Source: Belnapia sp. F-4-1 | Lineage (GTDB): Bacteria; Pseudomonadota; Alphaproteobacteria; Acetobacterales; Acetobacteraceae | Direction: 5' to 3' | Assembly: GCF_000802185.1 (NCBI RefSeq) | Contig: NZ_KN676114.1 | Location: forward strand, 63,051-127,050 | Length of the DNA: 64,000 nt | Part shown: positions 16,365 through 25,039 of the stretch, piece by piece | Layout: the number at the start of each line of letters is the position of its first letter | Numbering within the stretch: the first letter of the stretch is position 1 | Notes under the pieces: model-generated | The model's database searches: none | The model's input: the letters and a program-made list of their open reading frames with translations, nothing else | What the model was told of the DNA's origin: nothing | Program-made: the position numbers and the translations under genes

Positions 16365-17710
16365 ATGAAGCATCGCCCGCGCCCACCGGAACAGGCTGAC
16401 CTTCTGCGGCCGCGCCTCGTCGACATCGTCGACGGGCGGCATGAGCTGGTTCGACTGGCGGCGCTGATCGACTGGGACTGGTTCGAGCGAGAATGGGTCA
16501 GCTTCTTCCCTGCCCAGGAGGGACGGCCTGCCACTATCCCCGCTTGGTGGCGGGGCTACTTTACCTGCAGCACGCCTATGGCCTGTCCGATGAGGCGGTG
16601 CTCGCCCGCTGGGTCGAGAACCCGTACTTCCAGCATTTCACCGGCGAGGTCTTCTTCCAGCACCGCTCGCCCATCCACCCCTCGTCGCTCAGCCGCTGGC
16701 GTGGCCGCATCGGCGAGGAGGGGGTGGAGTGGCTGCTGACCAAGACGATCGAGGCGGGCCGGGCCGCGGGTGCCGTGACGCCGCGCAGCCTGGCCGAGAT
16801 CGCGGTGGACACCACGGTGATGGAGAAGGCCATCGCGCATCCGACCGACAGCCGCCTCTACGAGAGGGCGCGCCGCTCCCTGGTGGCGCTGGCCAGCAAA
16901 GCTGGGATCACCTTGCGGCAGAACTACAACCGCAAGGCTCCGCGCCTGGCGGCGCAGGCCGGGCGGCACGCCCATGCCCGGCAGTTCCGCCGCATGCGCC
17001 AGGTGCTGCGCACGCTCAAGGGCTACACCGGGCGTGTCCTGCGTGACATCGGCCGCAAGCTGGGCGCCGTCACCGAAGAGGGGCTGCGGACACGGATCGA
17101 GCAGCGTATCGCGCTCGTCACCCGCCTGCTGCGGCAGACGCCGAAAAGCAAGGACAAGATCTACGCCCTGCATGAGCCGGAGGTGGACTGCATCTCCAAG
17201 GGCAAGGCGCGGGTGCGCTATGAGTTCGGCTGCAAGGTCAACATCGCCACCACGCTCACCGGCGGCTTTGTTGTCGGCATGCGCTCCATGCCCGGCAACC
17301 CCTACGATGGGCACACCCTTCCCGAGGCCCTCCAGCAGGTGGAGACCCTCACCGGATCCTGCCCAAGCCTTGCCGTGGTCGATCGCGGCTACCGCGGCCA
17401 TGGCGCCCACGGCACGACGGTGCTCGTCAGTGGTACGCGCCGCGGCCTTACCCCACGCCTGCGCAAGCTCCTGCGGCGACGCAGCGCCATCGAGCCCGAG
17501 ATCGGCCACATGAAGACCGACGGCCGCCTCGCCCGATGCGCCCTCAAAGGCACGATCGGTGACGCCCTCTACGCCGTCCTCTGCGGCTGCGGCCACAACA
17601 TCCGCAAGATCCTCGCCCACCTGAGAGCCCTTTTGCTCGCCCTCCTCAGCAGCCTCATCCACGCAATCGCCCAGCCGGACCATCTCCCAATTACAGCCCG
17701 TGCGGCCTAA
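16365..17710 (+). pseudogene. IS5-family transposase with one-base frameshift
   Basis: The frame from ATG 16365 (LVRLAALIDWDWFEREW, FFPAQEGRPATIP) breaks at the C run 16538-16541 and continues one frame over as RLVAGLLYLQHAYGLSDEAV, then VDTTVMEKAI, NYNRKAPRLAAQ and VDRGYRGHG to the stop at 17710. Adding a single C to the run restores an IS5-type protein of about 449 residues. This could be a decay mutation or a sequencing error in a homopolymer. The catalytic regions are otherwise present. Confidence 0.85.
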
Positions 17711-17731
17711 CGGGGTTATTCAGGGCCGACT

Positions 17732-18132
17732 AACCAGCATGCGAGGGCACTGCCGATCCCTGCAACACGGTCACCTTGCGCTTGACTTCGCTTCCAGCGC
17801 CTGGGCCATCGTCAGTGGCGATGCCGGCCTGCTTGTGCTGCGCCCTTGGCGTGGCGTTCGGATCCTGCAGTCGGCGAACTAACTTGCGAGTGCCACCGAA
17901 GACGCATTGCCTGATCCGTCCTGATACCGGCCTCCTGCCCTGCCCGACCTTGTCGCTTCCGCGCGAGAACACGGCCAAGGCCCTTCAGCGCGACCGCCGT
18001 ATCGTGCGTGGTAATGGCCCTAACCGCCCATGATCGTGCCGCCTCCTGACACTCTGTGCCGGGCCGGCGGCGTCAGGCAGATGCTTATCATAGCAGCTGA
18101 CCCGACGGGGCTCGAAGCGCGATCAGAAGCAC
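17732..18132. other. Gene-free stretch right of the IS5 element
   Basis: About 400 bases contain only short overlapping open frames with no recognisable motif. The segment from about 18065 to the next gene has a degraded second copy at about 25040-25110, so it belongs to a duplicated unit rather than to the IS. Confidence 0.45.
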
Positions 18133-18384
18133 TTATCCGAAAGGGTTCTTGACGGTGTCGATGCTGGCTGTCTTGGTCGCCTCAGGCAACTCAGTGCCCG
18201 GTCGCTCCAACTCCGTCACCACCGCGGCGAGCAGGTCTCGCAGCGTCTTGGCATGCTGCAGACCGGCCTTGTCACGTGTCAGGTCCAGGCTGCCGAACAG
18301 CGCAACTCGGTTGAGGCGGTTCTCAATGGTGAGGTCCCCGATCTGCAGCGCGGAGGCCTCGTCGGCATAGGGCGTGAAGCTCAT
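18133..18384 (-). CDS. Small conserved-looking hypothetical protein
   Basis: This 83-residue protein begins MSFTPYADEASALQIGDLTI and has a predicted strand-helix pattern (NRVALFGSLDLTRD, AKTLRDLLAAVVTELER). It lies 13 bases downstream of the nuclease gene and is probably co-transcribed with it. A decayed copy of both genes in the same order at 25.0-25.35 kb supports their being one unit. No named family. Confidence 0.65.
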   Translation of the reverse strand: MSFTPYADEASALQIGDLTIENRLNRVALFGSLDLTRDKAGLQHAKTLRDLLAAVVTELERPGTELPEATKTASIDTVKNPFG

Positions 18385-18397
18385 GGTCGTCCTCCCG

Positions 18398-19384
18398 TCA
18401 GCGGCGCCCCAAGACGCGATAGAGTAGATAACAGGCGATGCTTGCCGCCAACGCTGCGACGATCAGGACAAGGTTGCCGCTCCAGCCCGAGCCGGCGCTC
18501 CTCGTCGCCGGTGGTGTGACCGGGCCTGGGCTTGGGCCTCTGGTGGTGGTGGCCGGTCGATGATCTGCCGTGACCGCCGTTCCTGCTTCGCCGCAGCCAC
18601 CGCGTGGGTTCTGGGGTCTTGGCTCGGGCAGCCGCATGGCGCGGGCTCGCACATCTGGGGCAAGCGTGGGGAAGGCGTCGAGGCCAGCCAAGTCGCGTAG
18701 CTCGGCTAAAGAGACGGTACGCCACGCGGTCCCAGGCGCATTCGGGGCGATGTAGGCCGCCGCCTCCCGCCGAGATGGCAGGTAAACCGCTTTGTAGAGG
18801 CTGGTCGGCACCAGCACCCGGCGGTTAAGCCGTTCAAGCTCCTTCCCCTGGAAGATCGGTCCCGTCAGCACCCAGACCTCGCCCTCCTTGAAGGCAAGAT
18901 CGCGCACGGCGCTCTCGATGCGCTCCCACAGGCAGCGGTTCGAGCCAGGGTCCTGCGGCACTATGTTCGCCAGCGAGAAGCTCTCTGCCTGGCCCTCGGG
19001 CGTGGCCATGTCGCCTGCGGGAGCCATATGGCCGCGGTCGAAGCCCGAGCGGGCGTAGTCGCCGAGGCGGGCCCGCTGGTCGGGCGGCAGGCGCTCCTCC
19101 TCGTGGAAGGCACCTTCCCGCCGCAGGTCCTGAGCCTCCTTGATCCGTGCGTGGGTAAGGTGTTCGGCCGCGGCCAGTGGCGTGCGGGAGATGCCGCTGT
19201 AGAGGACGCTGTACTCCTTGAAGCACAGCTCCCGCGTCTCGGCCGCCAGCGCCGGGCGCAGGATGTCCGGCGCCACGCCCCCGGCGTGATGCTGTGGACA
19301 GGCCGAGGCCGCCGCCTGCTCAGCGCCGGGGATGGCGCAGGCCAGCAATGCGACGGTCAATAACAGCGGTCTGAAGCGGCTCAT
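18398..19384 (-). CDS. DNA/RNA non-specific endonuclease, membrane-anchored
   Basis: This is a NUC1/Serratia-nuclease family protein of 328 residues. A signal peptide (FRPLLLTVALLACAIPG) is followed by the catalytic DRGHMAPAGDM motif near residue 115, then SLANIVPQDPGSNR with the metal-binding Asn and LWERIE with the conserved Glu. It has a Pro/Thr-rich linker and a C-terminal hydrophobic helix (LVLIVAALAASIACYLLY) ending in RRVLGRR-like basic residues. Such enzymes use a His general base and one Mg ion to cut DNA and RNA. The tail suggests membrane anchoring outside the cytoplasm. The ATG at 19384 was chosen because the signal peptide starts there. Confidence 0.88.
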   Translation of the reverse strand: MSRFRPLLLTVALLACAIPGAEQAAASACPQHHAGGVAPDILRPALAAETRELCFKEYSVLYSGISRTPLAAAEHLTHARIKEAQDLRREGAFHEEERLPPDQRARLGDYARSGFDRGHMAPAGDMATPEGQAESFSLANIVPQDPGSNRCLWERIESAVRDLAFKEGEVWVLTGPIFQGKELERLNRRVLVPTSLYKAVYLPSRREAAAYIAPNAPGTAWRTVSLAELRDLAGLDAFPTLAPDVRARAMRLPEPRPQNPRGGCGEAGTAVTADHRPATTTRGPSPGPVTPPATRSAGSGWSGNLVLIVAALAASIACYLLYRVLGRR

Positions 19385-19543
19385 TGGTGGTCCCGGTCCG
19401 GCTCGGGCAACGCCGGGTGCCGGCGGGTCCACGGGCGCCGCTCATGCCCGGCTTCCCCGACGCCGGCAAGCCCACGCCGGTGTCCGCGACGCCCACCATG
19501 GACGGGCGATCGCTGCGCTCCCGCTTGTGCTACGGTCCTGGTC

Positions 19544-20248
19544 ATGCAGCCTGCCGACCCGCCCTCGCCCCCCTCCCCCTCGCGCCTGCCCTGGGACTTC
19601 CACCCGGCGCTGACCGAGGAGCGGCTGCGGATCTGCGGCCGCATGCTGGCCAATGCCCGACGCGACGCCCTGGCCATGGCCAGCTACGAGTTGGGCGACG
19701 ACCCATGGTCGGTCGGCTGCCGCGCCTTTGCCTTCGGCCGGCACCGGCTGGAGCGGGCCGCGAGCTCGGGCGACTACCCCTGGCTCGAGGTGCTCGACGA
19801 CAGCGCCCACTTCGTCTTCGTCATCGGCGGGAACGGCAATGGCGTGCCGGTGCGCTTCTACCGCGGCGCGGCGGAGAGCCGACCGAGCGCACCCTCAAGC
19901 GGCAGGAGGTCGAGGTTCAACAGCTCTCCCTGGCGCTGGGCGAGGCGGCAGCTGAGGGGCTGGCCTTCCGCCTGGCGGTCGAGCACCGACGGTGCTGGCC
20001 GGGTGGACCGGGTGGTGTTCCTGGCGCTGCGCGGCGAGGACCGTGTCGAGTGCTTCTGGCCAGTGCCGCTGGAGCTGCCGGCTGCGGCCGCGGCGGCGGC
20101 TGGTGCTGGGGTGCAGCTGCAGCTGATCGCCGACGACGGCTATGCCGGGCCCGACGAGACTGCCAGCCGTCCGTCCCCCCTGCCCCCTGCCCTACCCCGC
20201 CGCAAGCCAGCCGCCGGCCCGCAGCGGCCGCAGACCACCCTGTTCTAG
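19544..20248 (+). CDS. Hypothetical protein ending in a clamp-binding-like motif
   Basis: This 234-residue frame starts MQPADPPSPPSPSRLPWDFH and contains LEVLDDSAHFVFVIGGNGNG and VVFLALRGEDRVECFWPVPL blocks. It ends exactly in QTTLF, matching the Q-x-x-L-F form of the bacterial sliding-clamp-binding peptide. Between about 19870 and 19985 the reading is unusually Arg/Ser-rich, while another frame there gives RTLKRQEVEVQQLSLALGEA, a far more protein-like stretch. Two compensating frameshifts are therefore likely. Family unknown; the clamp link is inference from the tail alone. Confidence 0.6.
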   Translation: MQPADPPSPPSPSRLPWDFHPALTEERLRICGRMLANARRDALAMASYELGDDPWSVGCRAFAFGRHRLERAASSGDYPWLEVLDDSAHFVFVIGGNGNGVPVRFYRGAAESRPSAPSSGRRSRFNSSPWRWARRQLRGWPSAWRSSTDGAGRVDRVVFLALRGEDRVECFWPVPLELPAAAAAAAGAGVQLQLIADDGYAGPDETASRPSPLPPALPRRKPAAGPQRPQTTLF

Positions 20249-20271
20249 CCAAGCTTGCCGAGACCCTCCCC

Positions 20272-20376
20272 ATGTCCACGCATCTCGCGTCCCTGAACCC
20301 GGCGAATGATGGTCGGTATCCGGATAGGCCGGTCGTTGCATCGAAGAAAATCGCAGTGCTGCAAGGCCGCGCTTAG
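20272..20376 (+). CDS. Possible 34-residue peptide
   Basis: A short frame MSTHLASLNPANDGRYPDRP... ends at TAG 20374. It begins 24 bases after the stop of the preceding gene, with GAGACC upstream. No homologue was recognised; it is listed because of its position and start context, not because of a motif. Confidence 0.25.
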   Translation: MSTHLASLNPANDGRYPDRPVVASKKIAVLQGRA

Positions 20377-20398
20377 CTTCGGTGTCTGGCGCCAGAAT

Positions 20399-20812
20399 AT
20401 GCGTAGAGCCAGTTCGATGAGCCGATGGAGGCAACAGTCGCTCCTGCTGATCTATGTCGCCACCCTCGCCGTGCTCGTCTGGCAGCGTGCTTACAACGCA
20501 GCGCAGCTCCTCGGTGGCACGGTGCTCATCGGGCAAGGAGCATGGGCCCTATGGCGGCACTCCACGCGGCGTGAGGTGGCCGGCACCAAGAGGGTTGTCT
20601 GGGGCGGATGGATCAACCTTGCCTGCGGCATCATGTTTGTCGGCTTGGCTCTGGGCCATCTCGATAACCAGCAGCAGGTCGCTACCGAACCCAAGATCAT
20701 GTGCGGCGGCAAGGAATGGCGCGGCTCTGGGCGCCCGCCGGACGAGTGTGGGCTTGATGCTCTCCGACCCATGCCACTTGGACAGCCCGCAAGAGATCAG
20801 CGTGCATTATGA
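20399..20812 (+). CDS. Small membrane protein
   Basis: This 137-residue protein has two or three hydrophobic segments (SLLLIYVATLAVLVW near 14-28, LLGGTVLIGQGAWALW near 37-52, INLACGIMFVGLALGHL near 70-87) and a soluble C-terminal tail containing CGGKEWRGSGRPPDECG. Two Met codons (20399, 20417) could start it. No family was recognised. Confidence 0.5.
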   Translation: MRRASSMSRWRQQSLLLIYVATLAVLVWQRAYNAAQLLGGTVLIGQGAWALWRHSTRREVAGTKRVVWGGWINLACGIMFVGLALGHLDNQQQVATEPKIMCGGKEWRGSGRPPDECGLDALRPMPLGQPARDQRAL

Positions 20813-20928
20813 TCTGGTGCGGATCGGCGGAGACGGCGAGGCCAAGCGTGAGTTTGCGGTACTGTCCAGAGCGCGCATGCTGTCGCTGCTGCAAGGCTGT
20901 TCTGAGCCTAAAGAGCGAACGCCCCACG

Positions 20929-21486
20929 TCAGCCGCATTTCGAACATGTCCACAGGCCACGCTTCTCTCGTGCCGGCTCGATGAGATAGCCACAACGGGT
21001 GCAGTTGGCGCCATCATCATCCGCCGCGAAGGGGTCCGCAAAGCGCCGCGTCACAGTTCTGGGCGAGCTAGACGCGGCGTCATGCTGCGCGTCGTGTTCC
21101 ATGGTCTGGGTGCTTCTCAATACCTGAGTGAGTGGCTCCTCCGTGAAAGCAGCTTGCAGCGCTGATGGCTCCCAGGCCGGCATGACATGCACCACCGGCG
21201 ATATGGGCTTGGGCGCTATCGGTTGCGCATCTGGCACTGGGACAGGTGAAGCGGACTTCGCACGAAACCCATTGGGCCAACTCTCCGCTTGACCATCGCG
21301 TCGCACTGGATGCGGGGGATTCTTCCGTAGTCCCGGCGTCCCATGCGCCACATGCACAACCTCAACAACCCGGTTCGTCACAGTTCCCGAGCGGTTCTTT
21401 CGAGGTGCGGTGACAATGTGCCGCGTTTCATTGAATGATGTAATCGGCTTCGGAATGCGTGAGAAAACGCGATCTGCTTCTGACAT
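20929..21486 (-). CDS. Hypothetical protein with C-terminal zinc ribbon
   Basis: This 185-residue protein has a long low-complexity Pro/Val/Arg-rich body and ends in CTRCGYLIEPA, then LWTCSKCG, a CxxC-x13-CxxC zinc-ribbon-like pair. The body has no recognised domain. It stands alone between divergent or unrelated genes. A nucleic-acid or protein-binding role would be inference. Confidence 0.55.
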   Translation of the reverse strand: MSEADRVFSRIPKPITSFNETRHIVTAPRKNRSGTVTNRVVEVVHVAHGTPGLRKNPPHPVRRDGQAESWPNGFRAKSASPVPVPDAQPIAPKPISPVVHVMPAWEPSALQAAFTEEPLTQVLRSTQTMEHDAQHDAASSSPRTVTRRFADPFAADDDGANCTRCGYLIEPAREKRGLWTCSKCG

Positions 21487-21725
21487 GTGTGTCCAATGTT
21501 AATGATGGCCGCCTCACTATGCGGGCCAATCCAAATACAATCCCGTCTAGCACATTAGAACGCTGCGCCCCAGACTTAGTTCATGCCCCCAAGTGGTCGT
21601 GTCGAGTTGCACTTACCAATATGCCCTGCACCTTGATTCTCAGCCCATACGCCCGACGTGCCTATTGCCGGGCAGCCAGCGTCATCCCACGGACACCATC
21701 ATCGGTTTGCCTGTCACTCAACGCC

Positions 21726-22586
21726 TCAGCTTGAGACAAAACGAAGGATCTCGCCGTACAGCCGCTCTGGTGCATCGACACGCATGGAATGGCTGGAATC
21801 ATCGACAATGACCAAGCGTGAGCCGCGGATGAGCGCATGGACCTCCTCGGAAAACTCCGGCGGGCAGATCCAGTCCAGCTGACCGCCGAGGATCAGTGTA
21901 GGCGCGGTGATGCGTGCCAGCTCTGGCCTGAGATCAAAGCTGCGGAGGAAGCCACCTGGCCGGAAGGCACGGTTCAGCGCCTCCGGGCTATGGATGGCGC
22001 GGTCGATGCCGTGTTCGGCCTTCTCCGGGTCATGCTTCGCTGCATAGAGCGGGCCCATGACACGGTAGTACCGCTTCAGCTCCGCTTCGTCCTCGAAACC
22101 GCCTTCCCACACCTTTGCACAGAGCGCCTTCTGCTCCTCCGTGCCGCACGCCGCGAGGATCTCTTGAGCGCGTGGAATGAAACCGCCATGGGAGGCCGTT
22201 ACGACCAGGACCAGATGCGACACCGCCTCGGGGTAGCGCGCGGCATGTGCCATGGCCACCATGCCGCCATAGCTGGTGCCGATTGAGACGATGGGACCGA
22301 GGCCGAGATGTCGGCGCAGTGCCTCCATGTCCTCGACATTCTCGTCCAGCGTCCAACTGGAAGCGTCACCGCGCGCCGAGCGCCCCTGGCCGCGGTGGTC
22401 AAAGTAGACGACCTGCATGGCATCCGTGAGCGCGGTGTAGCCGGGTTTGAAGCCGGTATGGTCGCCACCCGGGCCACCATGGATGGCGAAGGCGGTGGGG
22501 CGCTCGCGCATCTCGGGGCCGTCCGGGACGAGGCTTAGGCCCTCCACATCGAAATAGAGCTCGGTGTCACGGATCCTGGCGCGCAT
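21726..22586 (-). CDS. Alpha/beta hydrolase, proline iminopeptidase-like
   Basis: This 286-residue protein has the HGGPGG oxyanion motif near residue 35, DHRGQGRS, the nucleophile elbow GTSYGG (about 102-107), an acid site in GGQLDWICPP and the C-terminal DDSSHSMRVDAPE His. This order fits S33 aminopeptidases and related hydrolases. The internal ATG at 22586 was chosen because MRARIRDTELYFDVEG is the natural beginning of the fold. The MOSC gene upstream is on the same strand but separated by a large palindrome. Confidence 0.85.
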   Translation of the reverse strand: MRARIRDTELYFDVEGLSLVPDGPEMRERPTAFAIHGGPGGDHTGFKPGYTALTDAMQVVYFDHRGQGRSARGDASSWTLDENVEDMEALRRHLGLGPIVSIGTSYGGMVAMAHAARYPEAVSHLVLVVTASHGGFIPRAQEILAACGTEEQKALCAKVWEGGFEDEAELKRYYRVMGPLYAAKHDPEKAEHGIDRAIHSPEALNRAFRPGGFLRSFDLRPELARITAPTLILGGQLDWICPPEFSEEVHALIRGSRLVIVDDSSHSMRVDAPERLYGEILRFVSS

Positions 22587-22644
22587 GCTCAATCCTTGCT
22601 GGTCCTCGCAGCCTAGCCACATAAAGCCAGTCATGCGATCGGCT

Positions 22645-22706
22645 TGCTGACGCGCTCCGGGTATTCCCGTCGATTGGCGAGCAGGGATACCCGGAGCGAA
22701 TCAGCA
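22645..22706. repeat. 62-bp imperfect palindrome
   Basis: The arms TGCTGA-CGCTCCGGGTAT-CCC (22645) and their complement ending at 22706 pair over about 20 positions around a 16-base loop, with the inner CGCTCCGGGTAT perfectly matched. It lies between the MOSC stop and the hydrolase start. There is no T-run, so a simple intrinsic terminator is unlikely. Confidence 0.6.
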
Positions 22707-22751
22707 GGCGACAATGCGTACCGCTCTGCTCAACAGTCCTCTGACGCACGC

Positions 22752-23489
22752 CTACACGCTTGGGCCTGCCGGGAAGAAGCGCACGCGGTCGCCCAAGCGG
22801 ATCGACCCGCACTGGAGCGTTGCACAGTAAGAGCCGACGTTGTTGGCGAAGCGCCCGGCTACGGTGCGGAGGACGGAGGGGTCACGCGCCGCGGTGTCCG
22901 GATCGATCGTAACCATGGCGCAGCGCGGGATGGCGTCGTTGACCAGTAACCGGGCACCGCCTCCACCCTCACCGAAGGCCAGCACGCCGCCGTGCCAGGT
23001 AGAGTCAGATGCCTCGCTCTCGATGACGATGTTCATGCGGAAACGCCGTGGGTCGAGCGGCAAGGCGTGTGCCGTGTCGACCGCGGCGAGGAATGCGGAC
23101 GTGGTGAGGGACACCGGCATGCTGTCGAAGATGCCGCGGCCAACCTGGATGAGCTCGACATCCGTGCCGGCCGCCTCCGACAGGCTGGTGGCCAGCGCCG
23201 GGTGATCCAGAGGCAGGCGCTCGCCTGCGGGGGTGACCACGTCCACGGGGGAGTGCCGCGGGTCGGCCGGGTCGCGGAAGAGGGGGCGGTGGAGGACGAG
23301 CGACGGCGCGTTGCGCGCTGTCAGCCAGGGAAAACGCGACCGGTTGCCGCGTCGCACGAAGGCGTATTGGCGGTCGCCATGGGCGCCCGTCCAGCGCAGG
23401 TCCAACTCGGCAACCGGCTCGCCTGCCATGGACTTCACTGGGTAGCGGGCAACCCGCGAGACCTTCCCGACGACAACGCCGTCACTCAT
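22752..23489 (-). CDS. MOSC-domain protein
   Basis: This 245-residue protein has the MOSC N-terminal barrel (VARYPVKSMAGEPV near 13-26, GDRQYAFV near 38) and the MOSC core with FRMNIVIE and the conserved Cys in IPRCAMVTIDPDT near residue 190. MOSC proteins bind a molybdenum cofactor sulfur and act in N-reduction or sulfur transfer. Length and domain order match stand-alone bacterial mARC-like proteins. Confidence 0.88.
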   Translation of the reverse strand: MSDGVVVGKVSRVARYPVKSMAGEPVAELDLRWTGAHGDRQYAFVRRGNRSRFPWLTARNAPSLVLHRPLFRDPADPRHSPVDVVTPAGERLPLDHPALATSLSEAAGTDVELIQVGRGIFDSMPVSLTTSAFLAAVDTAHALPLDPRRFRMNIVIESEASDSTWHGGVLAFGEGGGGARLLVNDAIPRCAMVTIDPDTAARDPSVLRTVAGRFANNVGSYCATLQCGSIRLGDRVRFFPAGPSV

Positions 23490-23876
23490 TTCGGGCCGCC
23501 TCCCCTTTGCTGACGCTTACCGTATGAGCCAGGAAGTGCTGAGCCAAGCAGGTATGGCCAGTGGTGTTTCGATTTCAAACGGGGGAGTGGCCGCTCGTGG
23601 CACGGCCGAGCCTGCCTTCAAGCCGTCGGACAGTCGTTTGAAGGTATGTAGGACTTTCTTGCACATGGCCGACCTCACACCTTCGGCCCAACCGATGAGT
23701 GGAAACTTCGTCCTTTACCCAAGCTGACGCGCGGCGACGCTTGGGCGTGGAAGGGCTTTGGTCTTCACCCGTTTAGCATACCCATATGCTGTCAGCTGTT
23801 CGGTGAGTGCTTCGGCTCACGCCAGCCGTATCGAGCAGGAACAAGTCAGCATCAAGCTGCGCGTGGGAGGAACCAC
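23490..23876. other. Intergenic stretch with a solo IS66 end
   Basis: GCTGACGCTTAC at 23509-23520 is identical to the terminal 12 bases of the IS66 copies ending at 16297 and 51451, but no IS66 gene remains beside it. The rest has no recognised gene. A GTGGGAGGA ribosome-site region lies just before ATG 23877. Confidence 0.5.
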
Positions 23877-24914
23877 ATGAGAAAGCCGCGGGACCATAAC
23901 GCCATCAAACCCGGATCCAGGCCAATGTCGCGCCGTACTACGCTGGGCATGATTACTGGAGGGCTCGTTGCCCCGGTTGTTGGCTTGTCTAGACAGACGC
24001 ATGCACAGCCAGGCATGGACTGGCCCAACCGGTCAGTTCGCTACATTAATATCTTTCCGCCCGGTGGCGCTACTGACACGCTGTCGCGACTCTATTGTGC
24101 CAAGATGAGCGAGATCACTGGCCAGCAGTTTGTGGTGGAGAACCGCTCAGGCTCTGGTGGCAATGTCGGGGTCGACGCGATCGCCAAGTCACAGCCTGAC
24201 GGGTACACGGTCGGCCTGGGCAGCATTGCGTCCCATGCCATCGCGCCGACGCTCTATGCCAGCCTGCCTTTCAATCCGGCGCAAGACTTCACCTTCATCT
24301 CCGGCCTCTGGCAGTTGCCGAATCTACTGGTGGTCAACAACGACCTGCCGGCACGCAGCGTGCCGGAGCTGATCGCCCTACTGAAGGCGAACCCGGGCAA
24401 GTACGCCTATGGCTCCTCCGGCATCGGCACCACGCCACATCTCTCGGGCGAGCTGCTGAGGCAGATGGTCGGGACGAACATCCTACACGTGCCCTATCGT
24501 GGTGGCGCACCGGCGCTCCTCGACCTGCTGGCCGGGCGGGTACACCTGATCATGGACAACATCCCGGGTCTTCTGCCCACCGCCCGCGAGGGGAGAATAC
24601 GGCCTCTGGCCGTCACCGGCCCGCAGCGCAGTGCGGCGGCGCCGGAACTGCCAACGATGTCGGAATTCCTGCCAGGCTTCGAGATCACCTCCTGGGGTGC
24701 GGTCTGCAGCCCCGCTGGCATCCCAGAACCGGTGGTGAAGCGCCATTCGGCCTTTGCGAAACAGGCACTCGAGAGCCCAGACCTAGTCCGCAGCTTCCAG
24801 GAACTCGGTGCCAAATCCTGGTGGACGACGCCGGAGGAACTCGCCGCCTTCCGCGCTAGTGAGGAAACCCGATTGGCACCGCTGATCCGGGCAAGTGGCG
24901 CGCGGGTGGAGTAA
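23877..24914 (+). CDS. Bug/TctC-type substrate-binding protein
   Basis: This 345-residue periplasmic protein begins with a basic region and twin-Arg-containing signal (SRRTTLGMITGGLVAPVVG). The mature part has the Bug family pattern: PNRSVRYINIFPPGGATDTL, GQQFVVENRSGSGGNVGVDA, PDGYTVGLG, PYRGGAPALLDLLAGRV and the C-terminal LGAKSWWTTPEELAAF. These receptors usually bind carboxylates, often for TctAB transporters, but no transporter gene is nearby. It is an orphan, as is common for this family. Confidence 0.9.
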   Translation: MRKPRDHNAIKPGSRPMSRRTTLGMITGGLVAPVVGLSRQTHAQPGMDWPNRSVRYINIFPPGGATDTLSRLYCAKMSEITGQQFVVENRSGSGGNVGVDAIAKSQPDGYTVGLGSIASHAIAPTLYASLPFNPAQDFTFISGLWQLPNLLVVNNDLPARSVPELIALLKANPGKYAYGSSGIGTTPHLSGELLRQMVGTNILHVPYRGGAPALLDLLAGRVHLIMDNIPGLLPTAREGRIRPLAVTGPQRSAAAPELPTMSEFLPGFEITSWGAVCSPAGIPEPVVKRHSAFAKQALESPDLVRSFQELGAKSWWTTPEELAAFRASEETRLAPLIRASGARVE

Positions 24915-24981
24915 GCAAAAGCCTTTACCCAGCACGATCGTGCCACGTTCACCCAACACCAGACACGTCATAAGCTCCGTT

Positions 24982-25011
24982 CATGCGCGGTAGTGGCAGT
25001 TACCGCGCATG
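24982..25011. repeat. Perfect 11-bp inverted repeat
   Basis: CATGCGCGGTA and TACCGCGCATG pair perfectly around an 8-base loop. The structure sits between the end of the Bug gene and the decayed duplicate of the nuclease locus. It lacks a T-run, so it could be a junction site or protein site more than an intrinsic terminator. Confidence 0.65.
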
Positions 25012-25039
25012 GTCGACGCGCATCCAGATGCTGTGCGGC

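Larger units (their letters stand above)
13697..17731. mobile_element. IS5-family element interrupted by IS66
   Basis: Inverted ends AGTCGGCCCTGAACAAC (13697) and, read from 17731 on the minus strand, AGTCGGCCCTGAATAAC are flanked by AACC direct repeats (13693-13696 and 17732-17735). Four bases is a usual IS5 target size. Subtracting the nested IS66 element and its duplication leaves about 1.48 kb. The IS66 insertion lies between the left end and the transposase start codon. Confidence 0.85.

Noticed and set aside
16556-17683. A 375-codon minus-strand frame opposite the IS5 transposase
   Set aside because: Shadow of the transposase; no domain or family pattern, and the plus strand has clear IS5 motifs.
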